Notes: generated by a model from the letters alone, not told the origin. DNA of 64,000 nucleotides from JANTGF01 sp963750735 (GCA_963750735.1 CAVVRY010000018.1:1-64000); one strand, 5' to 3'. Positions 44,748 through 53,370 are shown, counted from the stretch's first letter. Made by a program: numbers and translations.

Positions 44748-45810
44748 TTATAGATGTTTTTTCTTCAACAAATCCGTATACCCCTATTTTATTGGGTCCA
44801 AATTGATTTGTCACATAGATTAAGAATTTCAGGTTAAAATCCTTATAAACATAGGGTTTGAAATAATCAAGGTTATCATAGCTGATGGCAACTCCGGCTG
44901 GAAGACTCATATTTCCATGTCCTCCAAAAAACATCAATAATGCACCACTTTTATTAAAGATTTGAACATTTTCAAAAGCTGCATCTACTGCATACAGGTT
45001 TTCATTTTTGTCAAGAGCAATGCCTTTTGGGCGTGTAAATTGGCCAAATCCCTTTCCATAATTCCCAGTTATACCCCTAAAACTTCCATCTGGTGAAAAA
45101 GATTTAATATTAAATCCACCAAAATCTGTAACATAAATATTTTCATTTGAAGAAGAAATATTCACAGGCTGATTTAGGTATCCCTTCGACTCTGGATTTA
45201 AGTTTGGGAAAGAATCAATCAGGTTATAATCCAGTAAATCGTATACAAATATTTTATGTCCACTAACATTGGCCACATATATTTTTTCATCCTTCACCCA
45301 TACACCTGTTGGTTTAAAATTCCCAGTTGCCCCCAGGGCAGTGACATACTTTAACATATGGTCGAATACTACAACCTGTTTTCGTTCCCCATCAGCAACA
45401 AAGAGATAATGAAATTCATCAACAAAACAATTTAGTGGAAGTTTTAGTTGGCCTTTGCCAGTAGGTATAAAGTATTCGAAGGTTCCTTTTTTCAAATTAA
45501 TAATTTCCAATCCGCCAATTCCCGGGTCGCAGATATATATACTATTTTTTGTTACCTGAATTCCATATGGCCTGTTTATGGGTCTCGGTTCTTCTTCACC
45601 AAGGAAAAACTTTTTAAATCCGGATTGGGGTCTGGCAATGTTTTCTGAGCTGTTAATATAAGTTAAAAATTGTATTCTTGCAGAATCCGGAGGGGAGGGA
45701 AATAGTATAAGTTCTTCAGCAGTTGGAGATTTGATTATTTTCTTTGTGCAGGCATCAAAAGTAAATGCCATGATCAAAAGAATGAATAATGTAGAAAGGC
45801 TTCGATTCAT
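44740..45810 (-). CDS. NHL propeller lipoprotein
   Basis: A 356-residue lipoprotein (MNRSLSTLFILLIMAFTFDAC, lipobox Cys21). NHL-type blades are visible, such as INRPYGIQVTKNSIYICD, PLNCFVDEFHYLFVADG and FTRPKGIALDKNENLYAVDA. It is the first gene of the NHL / 5-heme / barrel / 21-heme unit. NHL proteins are reported members of some porin-cytochrome gene clusters, which supports a structural or docking role here. Confidence 0.87.
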   Translation of the reverse strand: MNRSLSTLFILLIMAFTFDACTKKIIKSPTAEELILFPSPPDSARIQFLTYINSSENIARPQSGFKKFFLGEEEPRPINRPYGIQVTKNSIYICDPGIGGLEIINLKKGTFEYFIPTGKGQLKLPLNCFVDEFHYLFVADGERKQVVVFDHMLKYVTALGATGNFKPTGVWVKDEKIYVANVSGHKIFVYDLLDYNLIDSFPNLNPESKGYLNQPVNISSSNENIYVTDFGGFNIKSFSPDGSFRGITGNYGKGFGQFTRPKGIALDKNENLYAVDAAFENVQIFNKSGALLMFFGGHGNMSLPAGVAISYDNLDYFKPYVYKDFNLKFLIYVTNQFGPNKIGVYGFVEEKTSINE

Positions 45811-46080
45811 TTAGTAAAAAGTTGTTGTAGGCCCTATAAAATGGCAGGGTGAAAGCCTACATTTAGATACACTGTTTTTCTACATACTTTATTGTGCGAA
45901 ATCGTATGCCGGGAAATAACAGAAATATAGTCTTAATGTAAGCAGAACCATTTCCGAAAATATACATTTTTTCTTTTAGAAATTTTTTAAATAAGAGATC
46001 GACAAAATCTTTATCTTTTTTTTGAAATGGAAAAGGGCAGCCGAAACCACCCTTAAATATTTATTATGCAAAACTGACCT

Positions 46081-46677
46081 TTATTTAAGGTGACAGGTCA
46101 GACAAAGTGCACTACCTCCATTATCCAATCGAAGAAAATTGCCAAATTGATTATCGTGCACATCATGACATGAAGCACACTCCATCCTTTCTGAAAACAA
46201 CATATCTGCATCTATGGTTCCACCAAGACCTGAATTCACAGCAGAAGGATCTGCCAGTCCATCATCAATTGTAGAGAGAGCAGTATTGTAGTCAAAACTT
46301 ATAGGATGGTCATTATCTAAACTTGTACCAACTAAAGCGCTCCCAGTCATAAAATTTGTTCCAGTATTACCTCCAAAACTTTCAAGAGCAACAGTACCAT
46401 CATGACAACTGAGGCACAATAATGAATTTGAGCCTGGTTGTGCAACGGTGGCATCTAATGTTGGCGAAGTATACAAAGTAAATGTTGCGGTAGTAACGTC
46501 ATGATTCCATAGCGGAGCATTGGCCACAGCAGTACCATTGTGGGGAGTATGGCAGACTATACAAATTTCACCTCCTGACCAGGTGTCACCACTAAAGTCA
46601 TGACCAGAACCTGTAATTTGACCAAATGCTATTACTGTCAAGCACATCAAAAAAGAAGCAATTAGTATTTTTTTCAT
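46081..46677 (-). CDS. Small periplasmic tetraheme cytochrome c
   Basis: A 198-residue exported protein with four CXXCH sites: CIVCH, CLSCH, CASCH and CLTCH, the last at the very C-terminus. It matches the N-terminal third of the 12-heme protein at 33533-35215 (HTPHNG..APLWN, LLCLSCHDGTVALE, DNDHPISFDYN, ECASCHDVHDNQFGNFL). It lies alone on the minus strand, with an FNR-like box 163 bp upstream. It is probably a soluble electron shuttle. Confidence 0.88.
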   Translation of the reverse strand: MKKILIASFLMCLTVIAFGQITGSGHDFSGDTWSGGEICIVCHTPHNGTAVANAPLWNHDVTTATFTLYTSPTLDATVAQPGSNSLLCLSCHDGTVALESFGGNTGTNFMTGSALVGTSLDNDHPISFDYNTALSTIDDGLADPSAVNSGLGGTIDADMLFSERMECASCHDVHDNQFGNFLRLDNGGSALCLTCHLK

Positions 46678-46839
46678 AAACGAAAGGTTAAGTTGATGAT
46701 TTATTAAAATTATTTGAAAATCATTACAGCACTAAGACTGAAGGGCATATTTATTAAATATAGATATATTATTTTCTCAAGATTCTACCCAAAATATGTT
46801 TTAGAACATATGTATATAGGTAATATTACCTTGTCCGAA

Positions 46840-46853
46840 TTGATATATATCAA
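46840..46853. promoter_or_regulatory. Exact FNR-type box (TTGATATATATCAA)
   Basis: TTGAT-ATAT-ATCAA fits the FNR consensus at all ten fixed positions. It lies 163 bp upstream of the tetraheme cytochrome gene (46677, minus), the only gene for which it is upstream. Confidence 0.6.
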
Positions 46854-47290
46854 TAGAAAAAACGTAGATATACACAAGGAAGGCTGATAAAATATATTCA
46901 TATTATTGATAATCAGCTATAAAATGAATGAGATTAATTGAAAAAGGATATTGTCATCTGAAAATCAGTTTAATATGTTCAGTGGAAACTAGGCGTCATA
47001 TTTTTGAGCAATGATGGGCAAAAAATAAGAATTTCTATCTTTTCAAATATTGGGATGGGTATTGCTATTTTTCCGGCAAACGACTTAGTTTTGAAAATGA
47101 AACTCATTTATTAAGCTCCAAAAATCAATATTCAAAAAACAAACAATAATTAATGTTCAAATAATCAAAATTCAAAAGGAATCACTTATTATATTAAAGT
47201 CTTTCTTTTAATAATTGAGTTTTGAGATTTATTTGGGTTTTGGCTATTGTAGTTTGGTATTTAAATGATGATCCTTAAAATACTGGAGCA

Positions 47291-47308
47291 GCTGCAATAC
47301 CTTGCAGC
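47291..47308 (-). terminator. Hairpin downstream of the 19-heme gene
   Basis: GCTGCAA-TACC-TTGCAGC is a perfect 7 bp stem, 50 bp after the stop of the minus-strand 19-heme gene. The sequence after it on the minus strand (TGCTCCAGTATTTT) has only a short T run. Confidence 0.45.
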
Positions 47309-47357
47309 CTGGTATACCAAGGAATAGTCCGTCCGATCACTCAGTGTGACTTTAATT

Positions 47358-50141
47358 CTAGCCAAATATGAAGGCATAAATAAGAAGGATAACCATTAAA
47401 AACCCAATACCCAGGAAGATAAAACCAAAGGTTTTGATTAAGCGCATCCAGTCTTTAGAATAGGTTTTCTCAACTACCAGTTCTTTTAACTTACCTGATT
47501 CTTTTAATTCTTCGTATTCTCTGGGTCTTTCGTGCTTAAAAGTTTCCAATGGCATATGTCCTGTGAAAATTACAGTATCCATTGGGAAGGCTTCAGGGCG
47601 GAAATGGGTATTGAAGAAGTGAACCGTAAAGATAAATCCTACGGCAAGAAGGGCCTCATCACTGTGAATGATCTGAGAAATGTTAATGACCCAACCAGGT
47701 AAGAACTTGGTAAAGAATACCGGGAACCAAAGTACCAGACCGCTAAAACCAATCACCGCAACCCCCCAGAATACAGCCATATAGTCAAATTTCTCCCAGT
47801 ACGTCCATCTGCCATAATTAGGGCGTGGTCCCCGTCCTAAAAACCATTTTATTGTGGCTCCAAAGTCTCTAATATCCTGCTTGTTGAACATCAGTGAATT
47901 TCTACCGAATACGAATTCAACAAAGGACTTGCGTCGTTTGATTTTTTGCCGGATCAAATTAAATAGATGAAACGCAAAGTAACCAAAGGTAATAATGGCA
48001 CCGATGCGGTGCAATACTCCTGCTCCCTGAACTCCACCTACAATTGACGCAATTGTTTTGGCCCATTCCATATGGGCGAATTTCAGCATCATACCGGTCA
48101 GGGCCAGCAGAATGAAACTTACTATAACAAATAAATGAGTAATTCTTTGATTTCTGCTAAACCTTCTGAAATAGGTGGCAGGGCCATCAGTTTTTACATG
48201 ATGGTGCTTTTTCCTCTCTTTAAATGATCTTGGTAACCACAACAGGATATGCAAACCAAAAAAGCCAAACACTCCTAATAAAAGGGATGTCATAAACCAA
48301 TAGGTATATTTTAGTGCAGGTGCATCATCGTGGGTGGAATGATTCAGGTATCCGGTAAACCTGTAGTTGGCACCTGTATGACACCGGGAACAGGTTGAAA
48401 CAATATTGTTTTCACCGACCATTGAATTGGGGTTGTTCACCTTTAATACATTGTGTGCGCCATGGCAATCGGAACAACGGGCCGCCTCAAGATAGCCTAA
48501 TTGGTAAGCCTTACCATGATAAGTATCCATATAGGTTTCAGAGAGTTCTTCATGACAGGCCCCACACTGAACGGTAACTTCCGTCATAAACTCATCTTGT
48601 TTACTTGGTGAAATCACGTGTGCTGAATGGCAATTCACACAGGTTGGCAGCTTTACTAAAGTATCAGTCCTGGTAATTGAATGATCACTGGTAATATATT
48701 CGTCATAGATTCCTTTATGGCAGGTAGCACAGGTAGCAGGAATATTAGAAGGGTGAACAGATGAACGTTCATCCTCTTCCTTTAGCATAAAATGAGTTGT
48801 ATGGCAATCAGTACATACGGCACTTACGCTTAAGCCTTTTTCTATTAAGCCTTTTCCATGTACACTCTGAGAATAATCCAAATAAGCGTCTTTCTCTTTG
48901 AGGTCGGCATGTTCAGTTGCCTTTCCATCTTCCTTATGACATGAACCACACAATTCAGGGATTAAAGTATGATAAGTTGGTGAGGTATCGTCATATCTCG
49001 ATTGTGTTTTGTGGGTTCCGTGGCAATCGGTACAATACGGTGCATTTTCATCATTTGCATAATATGCCTTTCCGTGTCCGCTATCAAAATACAGGTCAAA
49101 GACTTCTGAATGGCAGTTTGAGCAATCGACCTTGCCCGCTGTTTCACAGGCTGAATTACTGGTATGAGGTTTAATATCGGTATGGCATTTAGCACATGGG
49201 ATATTTTTATGCACAGAAGTAGATAAGTCGGCCCGATTTACAAACATTGAAACTTGTTCCCCATCAATAACTTTATGTACGTCATCCTTTTCATGACAAC
49301 TAAGGCATGTTTTATCGGCAATATTGGCTTCCACAAAGGTCACATTCTCACGATGAGGTGGATGGCAACTATTACAAACAGGAATGGAATTTGGATCTTT
49401 CTCCCACAATTCTCCTCTTATTACCTTTTTGTGAACTTCTTCAATTTTTGTATGGCACTTAAGGCAGGTTTTTGCAATATTGTTTGGAGATACAGTTGAA
49501 TTGCGACTGGTATGAGCCAATACCATATGATTTCCATGGCAATCATTACAGGTGGCCGTTACAATCAATCCTTTGTTAAATAATCCTTCACCATGAATTC
49601 CCTGGGTATAGTTCTCTATAATATTGTGCTCTGAAACGTCATATCCACGTGAAACAGGAGCACCTTCCTTATGACATTTACCGCAAAGAATGGGAATATT
49701 GGTTTTATAGGTGCGTGAATTTAATTCAGTATAGTGCAAAATATCATGCCTTCCATGACATTCTTTGCAATCCGGTGCGTGGCTGTCGCCCATTTTCAAT
49801 GCCTGGCCATGTATTCCCGCAAAAAACCGGCGATCTGGTTCTTCATGACAGGTACCACAACTTACCTTAGCCAGATTTTCCGCATGCGGATAATCAGCCA
49901 CGGCGGCATCAGCATGGCACAAGGCACAGTCAACATCTTTATGAACTGATTTGTCCAGGATGGCGGTGTTTACAAATAATGAAACAGTACGACCATTTCT
50001 TACTGTACTCAGGTCAGGATCCTCATGACACATGAGGCAGTCATCCCTTGATTGTGAATTTGCGTTAATTATAAATAAAAACGATAGAATAAATGCCGAT
50101 AAAAGACTTTTAGTCAGGCTAAAGCATTGGTTTATTCTCAT
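47358..50141 (-). CDS. 19-heme cytochrome c fused to membrane cytochrome b (CbcL-like layout)
   Basis: A 927-residue fusion. After a signal peptide there are nineteen CXXCH sites (residues ~35-580), then about six transmembrane helices (~590-927). Histidines in the helices (ITHLF, LHRIG, AFHLF, IIHSDEA, TVHFFNTHF) suit b-heme ligation, as in FdnI/HydC-type cytochrome b. The layout matches CbcL-type quinol oxidoreductases, in which a multiheme domain takes electrons from the menaquinol-oxidising b part, but with more hemes. The heme part is internally duplicated: hemes 1-8 resemble 9-16, with 17-19 a partial third. It has an upstream FNR-like box at 50237. Confidence 0.9.
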   Translation of the reverse strand: MRINQCFSLTKSLLSAFILSFLFIINANSQSRDDCLMCHEDPDLSTVRNGRTVSLFVNTAILDKSVHKDVDCALCHADAAVADYPHAENLAKVSCGTCHEEPDRRFFAGIHGQALKMGDSHAPDCKECHGRHDILHYTELNSRTYKTNIPILCGKCHKEGAPVSRGYDVSEHNIIENYTQGIHGEGLFNKGLIVTATCNDCHGNHMVLAHTSRNSTVSPNNIAKTCLKCHTKIEEVHKKVIRGELWEKDPNSIPVCNSCHPPHRENVTFVEANIADKTCLSCHEKDDVHKVIDGEQVSMFVNRADLSTSVHKNIPCAKCHTDIKPHTSNSACETAGKVDCSNCHSEVFDLYFDSGHGKAYYANDENAPYCTDCHGTHKTQSRYDDTSPTYHTLIPELCGSCHKEDGKATEHADLKEKDAYLDYSQSVHGKGLIEKGLSVSAVCTDCHTTHFMLKEEDERSSVHPSNIPATCATCHKGIYDEYITSDHSITRTDTLVKLPTCVNCHSAHVISPSKQDEFMTEVTVQCGACHEELSETYMDTYHGKAYQLGYLEAARCSDCHGAHNVLKVNNPNSMVGENNIVSTCSRCHTGANYRFTGYLNHSTHDDAPALKYTYWFMTSLLLGVFGFFGLHILLWLPRSFKERKKHHHVKTDGPATYFRRFSRNQRITHLFVIVSFILLALTGMMLKFAHMEWAKTIASIVGGVQGAGVLHRIGAIITFGYFAFHLFNLIRQKIKRRKSFVEFVFGRNSLMFNKQDIRDFGATIKWFLGRGPRPNYGRWTYWEKFDYMAVFWGVAVIGFSGLVLWFPVFFTKFLPGWVINISQIIHSDEALLAVGFIFTVHFFNTHFRPEAFPMDTVIFTGHMPLETFKHERPREYEELKESGKLKELVVEKTYSKDWMRLIKTFGFIFLGIGFLMVILLIYAFIFG

Positions 50142-50513
50142 GGTTATTCTAAATTATTTTAAAATAATGCGTCTAAAATAATCAGAATAAATTAATAAAC
50201 AATTTACAGCCCTCGTGTAATTTGTAAAGGAACAAATTGATATTTATCATAAAGGATTCAAATCCCGAATAATATAGACCTTATAAGTATAATAAAATCA
50301 ATATGTTATTCTGTTAACAGGCAGTAGCTTAGTAAGAAATTATAAACTATTATTTAAAAGATATTATTTAAATTGGATTCTTACTTCTGAATTTTATTAC
50401 TCAATAGAAGCAATATCCTTGCCAATACTACCAGGCCCTTTTGAATTTGGAATATTATTTACCTTCTATATAAATATTCAATCCGATAAGTGAAATCAAT
50501 TATTCCTTTAGCA
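50142..50513. other. 372 bp noncoding region upstream of the 19-heme gene
   Basis: AT-rich promoter region for the 19-heme gene, also behind the cytochrome b gene stop. Apart from the FNR-like box at 50237 I see no gene or strong hairpin. Confidence 0.55.
50237..50250. promoter_or_regulatory. FNR-like box (TTGATATTTATCAT)
   Basis: TTGAT-ATTT-ATCAT has one mismatch to TTGAT-N4-ATCAA. It lies 96 bp upstream of the ATG of the 19-heme/cytochrome b gene (minus strand). Confidence 0.5.
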
Positions 50514-51182
50514 TTAATGTCCCTCATGATAGCCGGTTATCATACTTTTAAAAAGAGTTGAAGATTTATCTCCCAGTGTACATGTATAAATGTGGATAAG
50601 CATAAACAGGGAAAGTATAAATCCTGTGGTAATATGAATCAGGTCATTAATAAGCAACCCACTTATATTAAAAATCCTGTTCACTATCAATTCCGGGAAA
50701 AACATAGCTATTCCTGATAAGATTAACAAGGGCATGCCTACATACATAGCCAGGATATAACTTACTTTTTGCAGGGGATTGAATTTGCTGTTTTCAGTAA
50801 CCGGAAAAGGATGTGGTTCTCCCTTAAACATACCATATGCATAATATCTTCCCTGTATGTAGAGATTTTTAAGAAGGCCTTTTTCTCCAAACCTATAATG
50901 TTTACTGTTACCGGTTGTAATGTTACCAATTATAAATACCAAGAAATTAGCGCTTAAAATCAGTGCTGTTATGTTGTGCCATTTAACTGCTGCACCAAAG
51001 TTCATAAGGAAAAATTCATTTTTCGCATTTGCTGCAGCTTCTGAACCAGCAGGCAATAACCACCCGGCGGCCCCGGCATATTGCATACTTAAGCCTGTAG
51101 CGATAAGCACAATAAATAGGAGAGCATTGAGAATATGCCAGGACCGAATCCATTTTGGATATAAATATAGTTTATGACTCAT
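50514..51182 (-). CDS. Membrane cytochrome b (FdnI/thiosulfate-reductase gamma-like)
   Basis: A 222-residue membrane protein with four main helices. Candidate heme-b histidines are RSWHIL in helix 1, VKWHNI in helix 2, and LIHI and MLIHIY in the later helices. The PKWIRSWHILNALLFIVLIATGL start is typical of b-type subunits of formate dehydrogenase, Ni-Fe hydrogenase or thiosulfate reductase. Its start overlaps the stop of the heptaheme gene by 11 bp, so both products are made together and should form a membrane quinol:cytochrome c unit. Confidence 0.87.
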   Translation of the reverse strand: MSHKLYLYPKWIRSWHILNALLFIVLIATGLSMQYAGAAGWLLPAGSEAAANAKNEFFLMNFGAAVKWHNITALILSANFLVFIIGNITTGNSKHYRFGEKGLLKNLYIQGRYYAYGMFKGEPHPFPVTENSKFNPLQKVSYILAMYVGMPLLILSGIAMFFPELIVNRIFNISGLLINDLIHITTGFILSLFMLIHIYTCTLGDKSSTLFKSMITGYHEGH

Positions 51183-52185
51183 GTTTTACTTTTTTTGAAT
51201 TTAATATCCTGAAAAACACGTGAATGCCAATCCCAAATAATGTTCCCGCAAGGAATATAAAACTTAAAATATTAAGATATTTATTTCGGTTGGCACCAAT
51301 CACATAAGATTCATTTATTATTATACCATTAAAAAATCCTGATTGTCTCTGTTCCCGGGATTTGAATTTATAAAGAGTATTCATTAACCTGGTATCTTGA
51401 GAATGGCATTCAATACATCGTTGTACAGCCTCTGACTTTGGAAGCAGGAGATGGGCTACTAATATGGTATCGTTTATTTGGGTATGACACTCAATACACC
51501 TGACCTTGGTAAAATGCAGTGCCTGGTTTGGAAGCCATTCATGTGTTTGAACAATATCAAGCTCCCCATGATCAGTCAGCAACTGGTATCGGTCGAAGTT
51601 CGTATGACAGGCAAGACACATATCGTTTGCAAAAGTTACTATTTCAGAGAAGTCATCACTTCTTCGAACAGTTGGAACATAACCATGTGGATCGTGGCAT
51701 TTCCAGCAGGAAAATCCATCCCCTTCATGACCATAATGCACACTTGCCTGATACTCAACTTCGATTTCCTCAAAATGGTATTGGGCAAAAGCTTCATCAC
51801 CACCATGACAATCTATACAAGTGGGATGTTCCTCAAAAATAAGTTCAGCCGGATGCGGAAAGGTGTTAAAATCATATGAGTGGCAATCAGTACAGCTAAA
51901 GTTTTTGTGAACCGACATGTAATAAACCTCCCTGGATAATATCTTATCCATAGGCATCAAACGCCGCATTATTTTGCCGGTTTCAGGATTCTCATATTCA
52001 TATCTTGCACCACTATGGCATGTAAAACACACTTCATTATCAGCATAAGAGGCAAACTGTTCTGAGAGGCTGTCCTGAAAATAGCCTGGTACAGTTGGAA
52101 TGTCAGGTAAAATATTCCCAAAGGAGGGCAGCATGGTAATAAGAAATATTATTACCAGACATTTTTTTTGAAATATATCTTTCAT
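51172..52185 (-). CDS. Heptaheme cytochrome c with C-terminal membrane anchor
   Basis: A 337-residue protein with a signal peptide, seven CXXCH sites (CFTCH, CTDCH, CIDCH, CWKCH, CLACH, CIECH, CIECH) and a C-terminal helix (NILSFIFLAGTLFGIGIHVFF, residues ~305-327) that anchors it in the inner membrane. Its heme domain thus faces the periplasm next to the overlapping cytochrome b. Together they look like a two-protein version of the 19-heme fusion encoded downstream. No CXXCK site is present, so it is not an NrfA. Confidence 0.87.
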   Translation of the reverse strand: MKDIFQKKCLVIIFLITMLPSFGNILPDIPTVPGYFQDSLSEQFASYADNEVCFTCHSGARYEYENPETGKIMRRLMPMDKILSREVYYMSVHKNFSCTDCHSYDFNTFPHPAELIFEEHPTCIDCHGGDEAFAQYHFEEIEVEYQASVHYGHEGDGFSCWKCHDPHGYVPTVRRSDDFSEIVTFANDMCLACHTNFDRYQLLTDHGELDIVQTHEWLPNQALHFTKVRCIECHTQINDTILVAHLLLPKSEAVQRCIECHSQDTRLMNTLYKFKSREQRQSGFFNGIIINESYVIGANRNKYLNILSFIFLAGTLFGIGIHVFFRILNSKKVKHES

Positions 52186-52192
52186 AAAAAAA

Positions 52193-52432
52193 TCAATTAG
52201 AGGTTGAGGGTATTCTTTTCCTTAGTACCTGCTTCTTCCTTAGAGTGTAGAATGAAACTCCAATTGAAAGAATAAAGCCAACAGTAACCAAAGAATAGAA
52301 AACACCCATTGGCAATCCAAAACCATAAAAGAAGATTCCTATATACAGAAGCGCCAGGAGTGTTCCAAAAATTGAAACAAGGAAATTAAAACACTCATTA
52401 GATATGAATTCTGAGAATGATGATTTTTTCAT
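52193..52432 (-). CDS. Small two-helix membrane protein at the head of the heptaheme operon
   Basis: A 79-residue protein with two hydrophobic segments (FLVSIFGTLLALLYIGIFFYG and GVFYSLVTVGFILSIGVSFYTL) and a basic C-terminal tail (RKKQVLRKRIP). I recognise no domain. It lies 7 bp before the heptaheme cytochrome gene and directly behind the FNR-like site at 52512, so it is the first gene of the operon. It may be an assembly or accessory subunit. Confidence 0.7.
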   Translation of the reverse strand: MKKSSFSEFISNECFNFLVSIFGTLLALLYIGIFFYGFGLPMGVFYSLVTVGFILSIGVSFYTLRKKQVLRKRIPSTSN

Positions 52433-52511
52433 TTATCAATTAATTTTGGGTTGAACGAATTAGTTGGGTGATTATTCGGCGCTAAATTAGGAGTTGTATT
52501 ATTATTTGTTA

Positions 52512-52525
52512 ATGATTTAAATCAG
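52512..52525. promoter_or_regulatory. FNR-like palindrome (ATGATTTAAATCAG)
   Basis: The core TGATTTAAATCA is a perfect 12 bp palindrome and keeps eight of ten fixed FNR positions. It lies 80 bp before the small membrane protein gene (minus) and 125 bp before the Crp/Fnr gene at 52650 (plus). Confidence 0.45.
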
Positions 52526-52547
52526 GGTACTTAAGTGATATATAAAC

Positions 52548-52561
52548 GTGACGCAGGTCAC
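52548..52561. promoter_or_regulatory. Second Crp/Fnr-type palindrome (GTGACGCAGGTCAC)
   Basis: GTGAC-GCAG-GTCAC is perfect and fits a Crp-like GTGA-N6-TCAC half-site pair. A further palindrome, TGTCATGACA, lies at 52585-52594. All are within 110 bp of the divergent starts of the heptaheme operon and the second Crp/Fnr gene. Confidence 0.45.
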
Positions 52562-52649
52562 ACCTGATAAGCGATATATTTTGGTGTCATGACAAATATC
52601 AACCTCCTTCGCATTTTTTATCACTACATTTGGAAACAAATTAGAATAC

Positions 52650-53348
52650 GTGTTTGAGATTATAGCGAATAAAACAACCTGTAGCAACTGTGGATTTATT
52701 TCACAGGCAGCTAAATTCTTAAAGGAAGCAGAGCTTAAAGAACTAGCACAGGGAACTGTGGATGTAAGCCTTAAAAGAGGGGATAAACTTTTTGTGGAAG
52801 GGCTTCCTCACTCGCATGTAATATATTTACGGGAAGGATTTGTAAAAGTTCATATGACTGGCCCAAATGGCCGGGATCAGATATTGAAATTTGCCAGACC
52901 TGGAGCCTATCTTGGGATACAATCTCTGATGGGTTCGGATGTAAACAGGTTTTCTGCGACCGCCCTTGAAAATGTACGTTTATGTTATATTAATGGCAAC
53001 ACTTTCAAGAATCTTATTCAAACTAATGCTTCTTTTTCAGCCGAAATTTTGACATTTTTGTGTAAAGATGAGTTGAATTATTTTGAAAGATTTGTTAGCC
53101 TTCAGCAAAAAAATAATAGCGGTAAACTAGCAGATGCTCTTTTATATTTTTCAGGTAGAGTTTTCGAAAGTGATACATTCACTCTACCCTTAACCTATGT
53201 TGATTTAGCTGCCTTAACTGGAACAACCAGAGAAAGTACTACCCGTTTGATAAAAGATTTCGTTAAAGGCGGAATTATTGAAGTAAACAGCCGGGAAATA
53301 AGAATCATTGACAAAGGCATCCTTACAAAAATCAGTGAGAACGGTTAA
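52650..53348 (+). CDS. Crp/Fnr family regulator with CxxC and Cys122-like cysteine
   Basis: A 232-residue Crp/Fnr protein starting at GTG 52650. The N-terminus has C11-SN-C14; C112 (ENVRLCYIN) lies where E. coli FNR has C122; one more cysteine is C138. The HTH reads LTYVDLAALTGTTRESTTRLIKDF, with E...R in the recognition helix. The arrangement matches the regulator at 20855-21550, so the two are likely paralogues with a shared redox-sensing design. It is divergent from the heptaheme operon. Confidence 0.87.
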   Translation: MFEIIANKTTCSNCGFISQAAKFLKEAELKELAQGTVDVSLKRGDKLFVEGLPHSHVIYLREGFVKVHMTGPNGRDQILKFARPGAYLGIQSLMGSDVNRFSATALENVRLCYINGNTFKNLIQTNASFSAEILTFLCKDELNYFERFVSLQQKNNSGKLADALLYFSGRVFESDTFTLPLTYVDLAALTGTTRESTTRLIKDFVKGGIIEVNSREIRIIDKGILTKISENG

Positions 53349-53370
53349 TCCCTGTTAAATCCAAGAATAA

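Larger units (their letters stand above)
46678..47357. other. 680 bp noncoding region
   Basis: There is no credible reading frame. It holds the exact FNR-like box at 46840, a GGTAATATTACC palindrome at about 46820-46831, and the hairpin at 47291-47308. The rest is AT-rich with no RNA gene I can recognise. Confidence 0.6.

Noticed and set aside
51172..52185. NrfA/NrfH nitrite reductase module
   Set aside because: No CXXCK heme is found in any of the cytochromes, and the heptaheme protein does not show the NrfA active-site pattern.
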